A DNA stretch of 64,000 nt from Streptomyces antioxidans (GTDB lineage Bacteria; Actinomycetota; Actinomycetes; Streptomycetales; Streptomycetaceae), in the NCBI RefSeq assembly GCF_000968685.2, contig NZ_LAKD02000004.1, positions 237,630 through 301,629 of the forward strand, in the 5' to 3' direction. Positions 9,003 to 15,708 of the stretch are shown in pieces; position 1 is the stretch's first letter, and the number at the start of each line of letters is the position of its first letter. The notes below the pieces were generated by a model. It searched no databases and was not told the DNA's origin. It was given only the letters and a program-made list of their open reading frames with translations. The translations under genes were made by a program, and so were the position numbers.

Positions 9003-9980
9003 CTAGCCGGGCCGCGGGCCGCGGATCGGGCAGATGGCGAGCGGGGGCGGAGCTATTCCTTGACCGCCCCCGAGTTCGCCCCCCTGTACGAAGTAGCGCT
9101 GGAAGCAGAAGAACAGCGCCGCGACCGGCACGGTCGCCAGCAGGGCCGCCGCCAGCTTCAGCGGGTACTGCGTACCGCCGCCAAGACCGCCCGAGACAAA
9201 CCGCGCGAGCCCGGTGGTCAAGGTCTCGTACAGACCGGACTGCGTGGCCACCAGGAAGTGGGTGAACTCGTTCCATAAGCCCTGGAACGACAGGATCGTC
9301 AGGGCGATCAGCGCGGGCCGGGCCATCGGCAGCACCACCGACCAGAAGGTCCGGATCACCCCCGCGCCGTCCACCCACGCGGCCTCCTCGACCTCCCGGG
9401 GAACCGATTCGAAGAACTGCTTCATGATGAAGATCCCGGCCGCGTCCACCATCAGCGGAAGGACCATGCCGGTGTAGGTGTCGAACAGCCCGAACGTGTT
9501 CAGCACCAGGAACTTCGGGATCAACAGCGCCACCCCGGGCATCGCCATCACCGCGACGACGAAGCCAAACAGCAGCGAGCGGCCCCGGAACCGCAGCCGC
9601 GCCAGCGCGTATCCCGCCATCGAGTCGAACAGCACCCGCCCGGCGGTGACCAGGACCGCGACCAGGGTCGAGTTGCCCAGCCAGCGCAGGAACAGCACCC
9701 CGCCCCCGGCCCGGCTCAGCCCGAACAGCCGCTGGTAGGCGGCGGTCGTCGGGGTGGTGGGCACCAGTCGGAGCGGATGCGCCGCCGCGTCCGGGTCCGT
9801 TTTGAACCCGGTCACCAGCTGGAGCGCGAACGGCAGCAGGTACATCAGCCCGGCCGCCACCACCAGGGCGTATCCCAGCACCCGCAGCGGCCGCGGGAAC
9901 CGGCCGAGCACCGGACGCCCCCGCGCCGGACCGGAAGCCGTGGCCTTGGCCTTGGTGGCGACCGTGGCCGTGGCGTTCAT
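9003..9980 (-). CDS. Sugar ABC transporter permease, MalG type (altered C terminus)
   Basis: Membrane permease of the carbohydrate-uptake-1 family, with an N-terminal helix after a 25-residue cytoplasmic leader and the coupling loop EVEEAAWVDGAGVIRTFWSVVLP. The start ATG at 9980 overlaps the stop of the upstream MalF remnant. After YFVQGGELGG the frame runs on for about 20 atypical residues to a TAG at 9003. Removing one G from a run near 9042 would give the usual short ending GAVKE plus stop, so a 1-bp insertion is likely. With its MalF partner broken and no binding protein present, the transporter is probably non-functional. Confidence 0.82.
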   Translation of the reverse strand: MNATATVATKAKATASGPARGRPVLGRFPRPLRVLGYALVVAAGLMYLLPFALQLVTGFKTDPDAAAHPLRLVPTTPTTAAYQRLFGLSRAGGGVLFLRWLGNSTLVAVLVTAGRVLFDSMAGYALARLRFRGRSLLFGFVVAVMAMPGVALLIPKFLVLNTFGLFDTYTGMVLPLMVDAAGIFIMKQFFESVPREVEEAAWVDGAGVIRTFWSVVLPMARPALIALTILSFQGLWNEFTHFLVATQSGLYETLTTGLARFVSGGLGGGTQYPLKLAAALLATVPVAALFFCFQRYFVQGGELGGGQGIAPPPLAICPIRGPRPG

Positions 9981-10261
9981 CGATACCTCCCGGGGCGGGG
10001 CCCGCGCTCCCGCAGCGCCCAGCGCTGCAGCGCGGTGATGAGCAGGATCAGCGCGAGCAGGATGAAGGCGATGGCCGCGCCCTGCCCGAAGTCGGCGCCG
10101 TCGAAGGCCGTCGAGTAGGACAGGAAGGCAGGGGTCAGCGTCGTATTGCCCGGAGCGCCCTGGCCCATCACATACACCTGGTCGAAGACCTGCCAGGTGG
10201 CGATCGTGCCCAGGGTGAGGACGAAAGAGCACCGGCCGCAGCGCGGGCAGCGTGACGGACA
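9977..10261 (-). pseudogene. MalF-type sugar permease, 5'-truncated remnant
   Basis: The minus strand encodes the C-terminal third of a MalF permease: FVLTLGTIATWQVFDQVYVM, then GQGAPGNTTLTPAFLSYS and a final membrane helix, ending at the TGA that overlaps the MalG start. Further upstream SVTLPALRPVL fits the same protein but lies in a shifted frame, so there is a 1-bp frameshift near 10232. Beyond about 10260 the permease similarity stops and an AraC-like sequence on the other strand begins. At least two thirds of the gene and any binding-protein gene are missing. Confidence 0.75.
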
Positions 10262-10412
10262 TCTGCTTCTACGTCGGCTTCGGCAGCCCGGGCACCTTCG
10301 GCCGCACGTTCCGCGGCATCGTCGGCCGATCGCGCGGGACTACCGCAAGGAGGCGGTGGCCACGGGCGTGCCGACGTGTTTCACGATGGCGTGGACGCGG
10401 CCGCGTGCCTGA
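10249..10412 (+). pseudogene. AraC-family regulator, C-terminal remnant with frameshift
   Basis: The plus strand reads VTDICFYVGFGSPGTFGRTF and then RGIVGRS, which matches the second helix-turn-helix of AraC regulators. The expected continuation PRDYRKEAVATGVPTCFTMA is found in another frame, ending at the TGA at 10410-10412. One missing C near 10336 would restore it. The N-terminal part is absent because the sequence switches to the MalF remnant at about 10250. AraC regulators of this kind are often followed by a VOC gene, as here. Confidence 0.72.
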
Positions 10413-10528
10413 CCGTCCGCCGCGTCCGCACCGTGCCGGTGTGAGCGGTACCGTGCCGGTGTCAGCCGCCCGCCGGGTGAGCAGTTTCGGATAAGTCTTC
10501 CTCCGGTCCGCTCGCTAGCGTGAGCCCC

Positions 10529-10938
10529 ATGTTCAACGCCATCACGCAATCGCAGATTTCCGTCCTCGACCAGGACGAGGCCCTCGACTTCTACGTCGGC
10601 GCGCTCGGCCTGGAGGTCGCCGCCGACGTCGACCTGGGCTTTATGCGCTGGCTCTCCGTCAGCGTTCCCGGTCATCCCGAGCGGCAGATCCTGCTGGAGA
10701 AGCCTGGCCCCCGGCGATGTCGGAGGAGACGGCGGAGCAGGTCCGTGAGCTGGTGACCAAGGGGGTGATGGGCGGCTGGCTCATGTTGACCACCGCCGAC
10801 TGCCGCAAGACCTACGAAACGCTACTGGCGCGAGGCGTGGAGTTCACCGAGGAGCCCACCGAGCGCCCGTACGGGATCGACTGCGGCCTGCGCGACCCGT
10901 TCGGCAACCGCATCCGCTTCTCCCAACCGGCGGTCTGA
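10529..10938 (+). pseudogene. VOC (glyoxalase-fold) protein, frameshifted
   Basis: The first frame gives MFNAITQSQISVLDQDEALD and continues as a VOC beta-alpha unit up to ILLEKPGP. The second half is in another frame from about 10717: MSEETAEQVRELVTKGVMGG and on to DPFGNRIRFSQP, stop at 10938. One missing C in the run near 10708-10712 explains the break; restoring it gives GPPAMSEET and a continuous protein of about 136 residues. This is either a true null mutation or a base-calling error in a homopolymer. The intact protein would be a small metal-dependent dioxygenase/lyase-like dimer of unknown substrate. Confidence 0.8.
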
Positions 10939-10981
10939 GGCCCCCCGGTGGGCCACTTCACGGTCCCCGGCACGGTCCGGC

Positions 10982-11275
10982 TCACGCGGCGAGCACCTGC
11001 GCCACCGCCGTCGCGGGCAGGGGCGCCACCGGGATGCGTACCGGCGCGACCGGGCCATGGGCGGGCCACACGCGGTACGTGGTCTTGGCCGGGTCCACCA
11101 GGGGTGCGCCGAAGGTGATCCGCCCCTGGGCGTACAGCCTGTCGCACACCGGGGTGGGCAGCGCGACGTAGCAGCCTCCCCTGTTGGTGACGGTGTCGTA
11201 CGGCTGCCAGTAGCCGTACCGGCGCCGTCCGCTCGCGCGCACGGTGCAGAACACCGGAGTGCGTGAGTTGGACAT
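10982..11275 (-). CDS. Hypothetical protein, about 97 residues
   Basis: Unrecognised. The most plausible start is the ATG at 11275, giving MSNSRTPVFCTVRASGRRRY at the N terminus; an upstream ATG at 11353 would add 26 low-complexity residues. The protein is basic and tyrosine/valine-rich, with no membrane segment and no known motif. Codon use is GC3-biased like the neighbours, which supports real coding. It converges on the frameshifted VOC gene. Confidence 0.5.
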   Translation of the reverse strand: MSNSRTPVFCTVRASGRRRYGYWQPYDTVTNRGGCYVALPTPVCDRLYAQGRITFGAPLVDPAKTTYRVWPAHGPVAPVRIPVAPLPATAVAQVLAA

Positions 11276-11551
11276 GGCGCGGAGAACACCGGCGTCGGCA
11301 GCCTCGAACGGGACCTCGGAATGGGAGCGGGAGGAGGGGCGGACCGGGGACATCAAGGCTGCCTTTCCGAAGGGCCGGGGCTCAAGATCAGCTACCCAAT
11401 TAAAGCAGTGATTTGATCTCGATGGGGAACAACTCCCGTCCGAGCGGCGGGGCTTGGGCATGTCGGCACGGACAGCGTGTTTCCCCGGCCGCCGGTGGTG
11501 AAGCCCGGCGCGGGGAAAAAGCGGTGGGCGGGATGACGCCGGGGTTGCTAG

Positions 11552-11585
11552 CCTCCTGGCGAGCCCGTGACGTCCAGCCAGGAGG
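11552..11585 (+). promoter_or_regulatory. Hairpin that would mask a ribosome-binding site
   Basis: CCTCCTGGC at 11552-11560 pairs perfectly with GCCAGGAGG at 11577-11585, leaving a 16-nt loop. The right arm contains the AGGAGG that serves the small open frame starting at 11594, so folding would block its translation. It lies in the 5' region of the alpha/beta hydrolase gene at 11704. The pairing is visible; a regulatory role is inference. Confidence 0.5.
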
Positions 11586-11593
11586 TGAGACCC

Positions 11594-11647
11594 GTGAACG
11601 CAGTTTTCGTAGGGGTGCTCCCCTCTTCAACACGGTCGGGCGATTGA
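11594..11647 (+). CDS. Possible 17-residue leader peptide
   Basis: A GTG at 11594, 8 bp after AGGAGGTGAG, opens a frame reading MNAVFVGVLPSSTRSGD, with TGA at 11645-11647. It is too short for ordinary gene finding and could be chance, but the strong ribosome site inside a perfect hairpin just upstream makes a translated leader plausible. It ends 56 bp before the start of the hydrolase gene. No runs of one codon that would suggest classic amino-acid attenuation are present. A decayed 5' end of a former gene is the alternative. Confidence 0.3.
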   Translation: MNAVFVGVLPSSTRSGD

Positions 11648-11703
11648 CATAGGTGTCGCCGGGAGCGCCTGGACCACAAGGCACTTCCGAAAGGAAACAA
11701 CCT

Positions 11704-12468
11704 ATGGATTCCCTGCGCTTCACCGCCAAGGCATCGTCCGACGGTGTCACCGAACGCGACTTCACCGTGGGTGAGGTCACCGGTGTGCTCTGGTCGCCCG
11801 CATCCGGCCCCGGTCGCGCGCCGCTGGTGCTCATGGGCCACGGCGGCGGCACCCACAAGAAGGCTCCGGCGATGGCGGGCCGTGCGCACCGCCTGGTGAC
11901 CGGCTGCGGTTTCCACGTCGCCGTCATCGACGCGCCCGGCCACGGCGGCCGTCCGCGTACGGCGCACGACGAGCGGGAGGTCGCGGCGATGCGGCGGGCG
12001 ACGGCGGCGGGCGAGCCGGTCGGCCCGATCGTCGTCCGTTACAACGCCCACCTGGCCGAGCGTGCCGTACCGGAGTGGCGGGCGACGCTGGACGCCCTCC
12101 AGGAGCTGCCGGAGATCGGCACCGAGGGGCCGGTCGGCTACTTCGGTCTGAACATGGGCACCGCGATCGGGGTACCGCTGACCGCGGCCGACCCCAGGAT
12201 CACCGCAGCGGTCTTCGGCGTCTTCTGGCACGAGTCGCTGGCCGAGACGGCGAAGCGGATCACCATCCCGGTCGAGTTCGTGCTCCAGTGGGACGACGAG
12301 CACATCCCGCGCCCATCCGGTATGGCGCTGTTCGACGCCTTCGCCTCCGAGGAGAAGACGTTGCACGCCAACGCGGGCCGGCACAAGGAGGTACCCAGGT
12401 TCGAGGCCGACAGCGCGGTCCGGTTCTTCGCCCGGCACCTCGGCCGGGCCGTCCCCACACCGGCCTGA
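11704..12468 (+). CDS. Alpha/beta hydrolase (dienelactone hydrolase-like) with Asn at the nucleophile position
   Basis: A 254-residue alpha/beta-hydrolase-fold protein starting at the ATG after AAAGGAAAC. The oxyanion segment LVLMGHGGGTHKKA is present near residue 40. The acid region (LQWDDEHIPRP) and histidine region (AGRHKEVP) are in the expected order. The nucleophile elbow reads FGLNMGTAIG, so the usual GxSxG serine is an asparagine (AAC codon). The enzyme is therefore probably inactive as an esterase or has a different chemistry. Family assignment is firm; function is open. A 16-bp stem terminator follows the stop. Confidence 0.82.
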   Translation: MDSLRFTAKASSDGVTERDFTVGEVTGVLWSPASGPGRAPLVLMGHGGGTHKKAPAMAGRAHRLVTGCGFHVAVIDAPGHGGRPRTAHDEREVAAMRRATAAGEPVGPIVVRYNAHLAERAVPEWRATLDALQELPEIGTEGPVGYFGLNMGTAIGVPLTAADPRITAAVFGVFWHESLAETAKRITIPVEFVLQWDDEHIPRPSGMALFDAFASEEKTLHANAGRHKEVPRFEADSAVRFFARHLGRAVPTPA

Positions 12469-12475
12469 TGTCGCG

Positions 12476-12518
12476 GGTATCGGCGCCCGGCCACGAGCGG
12501 GCGCCGGGCGCCGATACC
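12476..12518 (+). terminator. Strong stem-loop terminator
   Basis: A perfect 16-bp inverted repeat (arms 12476-12491 and 12503-12518, starting GGTATCGGCGCC) with an 11-nt loop begins 8 bp after the hydrolase stop. There is no U-tract, which is common for actinomycete terminators. It separates the hydrolase from the aminotransferase gene. Confidence 0.75.
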
Positions 12519-12667
12519 GCTCCCCGTCGCGGAGGGTGCGGTCCGGCATCCGGGCGGCACCCTCGTCTATGCGTCACCGTCTCCCGTGGCCCGGCTGGTG
12601 GGCGAAGCACGCCGATAGCATCGGCGTCGACCGCCAGCGGACAGCCGACCCGTGAAGGAGCGCCGAC

Positions 12668-13837
12668 GTGCGACTCAGCCCGCGAACCGTGCACGAGATC
12701 GATTCACCGATGGGCGCGACCTATGCCCTGGTGGCGGACCGCAGCGGTGAGCGTGCGCTACTCGATCTGGCCCAGGCCGCGCCGAGCTACCCGCCCGCGA
12801 CCGAGATGATCGAGCATGTCACCAAGGTCGCCCACGAGCCGAACGGCGCCGCCTATGTACCGGCTCCCGGGCTGCCCCGGCTGCGGGAGGCGTTCGCCGC
12901 CGACCTCAGCCGCGCCTACCAGAGCCCGGTGGGGGCCGGCCAGATGGTCGTCACCGCCGGGTGCAACCAGGCGTTCTGCCTGGTCGCCCAGTCGCTCACC
13001 GAGCCGGGTGACGAGGTCATCGAAGTCCTGCCCTACTACTTCAACTACGACATGTGGCTGCGCATGAACGGTGTCGTGCCGCGGTACCTGGAGCCCGGCC
13101 CCGATCTCGTGCCCGACCCGGAAGCCGCCGCAGCGCTCATCACGCCGCGCACCAGGGCGATCGTGCTGGTCACCCCGGGCAACCCGAGTGGCGTCACCCT
13201 TCCGCCGGATGTGCTCGCGGAGTTCTACGCGCTGGCGAAGCGGCACGATATCGCGCTGATCCTGGACGAGACCTACCGCTCGTTCCGCGACACCGGGCGA
13301 CCGGCACACGAGCTGTTCGCCGACCCGGACTGGGAGCGGACCCTGGTGAGCCTGCACAGCTTCTCCAAGGACCTGGCGATGCCCGGCTACCGGGTGGGCG
13401 CGGTCGTGGGTTCACCCGAGCTGAACCGCGAGGTGATGAAGTTGCTCGACTGCGTGGCGATCTGTCCGCCGCGCGTCGGGCAGGAGGCCGCCTGGGCCGG
13501 GCTGACCTCGGCCCAGGAGTGGCGACGTGCGCGGGCGGACGAGATCGCGGACAAGCGGCGCCGGCTGGAGACCTCGCTGGCCGGTCGGCCGGGCGGTTTC
13601 GAGCTGATCAGCAGCGGCGGGTTCTTCGGCTGGATCCGCCACCCCTTCGCCGGCCGCCCCACCGACGAGGTGGTGCGCGACCTCATCACCCGCTATGACA
13701 CGCTCGTCCTCTCGGGCACCGCCTTCCTGCCCGACGACCGCCGGATGTTCCGGGTCAGCTTCGGCAACGTCGACCAGGCCGGACTCACCGAATTCGCCGA
13801 GCGCCTCGCGCTGATGGCCCGGGATCTCCGCGGCTGA
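12668..13837 (+). CDS. PLP-dependent aminotransferase, class I/II
   Basis: A 389-residue fold-type I aminotransferase. The cofactor lysine is in SFSKDLAMPGYR, the substrate/cofactor motif NPSG is in VTPGNPSGVTL, and LDETYRSF carries the Asp that contacts the pyridine nitrogen. GTG 12668 follows GAAGGAG by 7 bp. Relatives include aspartate/aromatic and MalY-like enzymes; the substrate cannot be fixed here. It stands alone between the terminator at 12.5 kb and a zone of gene remnants. Confidence 0.9.
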   Translation: MRLSPRTVHEIDSPMGATYALVADRSGERALLDLAQAAPSYPPATEMIEHVTKVAHEPNGAAYVPAPGLPRLREAFAADLSRAYQSPVGAGQMVVTAGCNQAFCLVAQSLTEPGDEVIEVLPYYFNYDMWLRMNGVVPRYLEPGPDLVPDPEAAAALITPRTRAIVLVTPGNPSGVTLPPDVLAEFYALAKRHDIALILDETYRSFRDTGRPAHELFADPDWERTLVSLHSFSKDLAMPGYRVGAVVGSPELNREVMKLLDCVAICPPRVGQEAAWAGLTSAQEWRRARADEIADKRRRLETSLAGRPGGFELISSGGFFGWIRHPFAGRPTDEVVRDLITRYDTLVLSGTAFLPDDRRMFRVSFGNVDQAGLTEFAERLALMARDLRG

Positions 13838-13852
13838 CCCCCGGCGGTCTGG

Positions 13853-13975
13853 TCATCCGCCGGGTGGGCCCGACGGTGTCGGCGTAGTCGGCGATCTCCT
13901 CGCTGGCGCCGGTGTTGTCTGGCCGCCCATGCTGCTCAGCTGGACGATCGCACCGGAGCGCCGGGCCCGCGCAGA
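13853..13975 (-). pseudogene. Short-chain dehydrogenase remnant
   Basis: On the minus strand RRSGAIVQLSSMGGQ matches the catalytic-serine strand of SDR enzymes. In a shifted frame a few bases on, ASEEIADYADTVGPTRRM resembles a much later part of such a protein. The Tyr-Lys region between them is deleted. No intact gene can be built, so this is a fragment of about 40 codons. Confidence 0.5.
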
Positions 13976-14050
13976 TCCGGACGCTGGAGCGCCAGCCCGG
14001 CGCGCCGCTGTTCGTACGGGACGGCAGGCCAACGGTCGTCGGCGCCGAGA
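13972..14050 (+). pseudogene. LysR-family regulator remnant
   Basis: The plus strand reads AQIRTLERQPGAPLFVRDGR, which matches the end of the helix-turn-helix and the wing of LysR regulators (usual pattern SxxIxxLExxLGxxLFxR). Similarity covers about 25 codons, then stops. It abuts the SDR remnant on the other strand, as expected for what was once a divergent LysR/dehydrogenase pair. Confidence 0.45.
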
Positions 14051-14079
14051 CCGCCAGTACCGGGGAGGGTCCGAGGGCG

Positions 14080-14526
14080 TCACGCCATGCCGGTGACCAG
14101 CAGGACGAATGCCGCGATGATGACGCCGACGCGCAGGTAGTGGAACCGGTCCCAGCGGCCGATCTGCTCCCTCCAGTCCGCCGGGACGGTGTCCCGGCTC
14201 CACTGGGCCACGCGGGAGTTGATCGGGACGAGCAGGGCGATCGACATCAGCACGCTGAGGACCAGCAGCGCGGCGGCCGTGACGATGAGCCCCGCCCCCG
14301 CGCCGCCCCGCGCCATGGCCGCCCAGCAGACGCTGAGCAGGACCGAGCCGATGTACCAGAACGGCATCACCCTGCCGAGGAGGCGCGCTCCGTCGCTGCG
14401 GGCCGCGAGCCCGCCGTCGTTCGGCAGCCGACTGATGATCGGGTTGACGAAGGCCGCCACCGCGAATTCGACGCCCACCAGCAGGCCGACGACCACGATC
14501 GTTGCGATGGCGAGTGTGTTCTGCAT
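14080..14526 (-). CDS. DUF1772 (anthrone oxygenase-like) membrane protein
   Basis: A 148-residue protein with four hydrophobic helices: an N-terminal helix after MQNTLAIATIVVVG, two in the middle, and one at the C terminus. RWDRFHYLRVGVIIAAFVLL near the end is typical of DUF1772. The gene is divergent from a TetR regulator, and two perfect 15-bp palindromes lie between them, so it is almost certainly the regulator's target. The family includes proteins of aromatic polyketide clusters as well as many uncharacterised small membrane proteins; here the function is unknown. Confidence 0.8.
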   Translation of the reverse strand: MQNTLAIATIVVVGLLVGVEFAVAAFVNPIISRLPNDGGLAARSDGARLLGRVMPFWYIGSVLLSVCWAAMARGGAGAGLIVTAAALLVLSVLMSIALLVPINSRVAQWSRDTVPADWREQIGRWDRFHYLRVGVIIAAFVLLVTGMA

Positions 14527-14586
14527 GTCCCCTCCTGAGTCTCCGAGCGCGCGACTGGCGCGTTTCCAGCGCGTCTCCAGCACGTT

Positions 14587-14652
14587 TCTAGCATCGCTAG
14601 ATTTCCATGTGATGCTAGCCAGAGTGCCGCTCGGATGTCTAGCACTGCTAGA
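14587..14652. promoter_or_regulatory. Two perfect TetR-type operators
   Basis: TCTAGC-ATC-GCTAGA at 14587-14601 and TCTAGC-ACT-GCTAGA at 14638-14652 have the same perfect 6+3+6 symmetry, centred 51 bp apart. A further GCTAGC half-repeat lies between them at about 14614. The second copy ends 9 bp before the TetR start codon. This arrangement fits dual repression of the divergent DUF1772 gene and the regulator. Confidence 0.78.
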
Positions 14653-14661
14653 ATCCAGGGC

Positions 14662-15267
14662 ATGTCCGTACAGGAACGCAAGGAGCGCGAACGGGCCCAC
14701 CGCCATCAGCTGATCGTCGCGGCGGCCCGGGAACTCGCCGAGGCCCACGGCTGGGACGCCGTCACCACACGTCGGCTGTCCGAGCGCATCGAGTACAGCC
14801 AGCCCGTGCTCTACAGCCACTTCCGCGGCAAGCGCGAGATCGTCGGAGCCGTGGCCCTGGAGGGATTCACCGAACTGACCGCCACGATGCGGGAGGCGGT
14901 GGCCAACGGGCCGGAGGGCCGCGCCGCGGTGGCCGCGCTCGCCGGGGCGTATCTCGACTTCGCCGAGCGCAACCCCGCACTCTACGACGCGATGTTCCTC
15001 CTCGACACCGGTCTGCCGTTCGCCGACGAGGCGACTCCGGCGCCGCTGCGCGAGGGGTTCGAGACGCTGCTCAACACGCTCGGCGCCCTCGCGGGGTCCG
15101 CCGAACCGGCCCTGTTCGTCGAGGTCTTCTGGTCGGCCCTGCACGGCCTGGTCAGCCTCACGCGCTCGGGCCGCCTCCCCCGGCAGGAGGCGTCACGGCG
15201 GCTCGACGTGCTGGTGGACCGGTTCGCGGGGCGGGGATGCCCGGATGCGCACACCAGGAGCTGCTAG
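14662..15267 (+). CDS. TetR-family transcriptional regulator
   Basis: A 201-residue regulator. The helix-turn-helix spans about residues 12-55, with VTTRRLSERIEYSQPVLYSH followed by FRGKREI, typical of TetR. The ATG at 14662 is preferred over an upstream ATG at 14635 that would begin just ahead of, and translate through, the second operator palindrome. Divergent to DUF1772 and autoregulation-ready. The C-terminal ligand domain is not close to a known class that I can name. Confidence 0.88.
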   Translation: MSVQERKERERAHRHQLIVAAARELAEAHGWDAVTTRRLSERIEYSQPVLYSHFRGKREIVGAVALEGFTELTATMREAVANGPEGRAAVAALAGAYLDFAERNPALYDAMFLLDTGLPFADEATPAPLREGFETLLNTLGALAGSAEPALFVEVFWSALHGLVSLTRSGRLPRQEASRRLDVLVDRFAGRGCPDAHTRSC

Positions 15268-15278
15268 CGTCCGGCACC

Positions 15279-15668
15279 GTGAGCGACAGCGTGTACGTGG
15301 GCAATGCGGGCAAGGACGCGGCACTGGACCGGGGATGGCTCCTCGGCCACTTCAAGGAGGTCGGCGATCCGCGCCACAGCGAGGCCGTGGAGATCAAATG
15401 GGGCGTCCACCCTCGTGGCGACGAACGGGCGGAGTGGGTGAGGGGCGAGGAGCGCACGGCCCTGCTGGTTCTCATCAGCGGCCGATTCCGCGTGGAACTC
15501 CCCGGCCGCGACGTCCTACTGGAGGAGCAGGGCGATTACGTCGTGTGGGGCCATGGAGTCGACCATTCGTGGTTCGCGGAGGAGGAGTCGGTGGTGCTGA
15601 CCGTCCGATGGCCGTCCGTGCCCGGTTACGCGGTGGCGGAGCACGGTGGAGGGCCACCGCGGAGCTGA
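15279..15668 (+). CDS. Small cupin-like protein
   Basis: A protein of about 129 residues, probably from the GTG at 15279 (start MSDSVYVGNAGKDAALDRGW); an ATG at 15237 is possible and would overlap the TetR stop. The middle has a single cupin barrel pattern: ALLVLISGRFRVELPGRDV followed by GDYVVWGHGVDHSWFAEEES. Proteins of this kind are sometimes labelled signal peptidase I in databases, which the sequence does not support because there is no membrane segment or Ser-Lys dyad. The tight spacing suggests co-transcription with the TetR gene. Role unknown. Confidence 0.65.
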   Translation: MSDSVYVGNAGKDAALDRGWLLGHFKEVGDPRHSEAVEIKWGVHPRGDERAEWVRGEERTALLVLISGRFRVELPGRDVLLEEQGDYVVWGHGVDHSWFAEEESVVLTVRWPSVPGYAVAEHGGGPPRS

Positions 15669-15708
15669 GCACGGCTGCGCGGCGGGCAACCGCAGCCACA
15701 ACCGCCGG

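Noticed and set aside
11413..11652. 79-codon plus-strand frame before the hydrolase
   Set aside because: Low-complexity Arg/Gly-rich translation and no ribosome site; the shorter GTG frame at 11594 has the only good site.
15237..15278. N-terminal extension of the cupin from ATG 15237
   Set aside because: It would overlap the TetR gene by 31 bp with no ribosome site, and the conserved-looking protein starts at the GTG at 15279.
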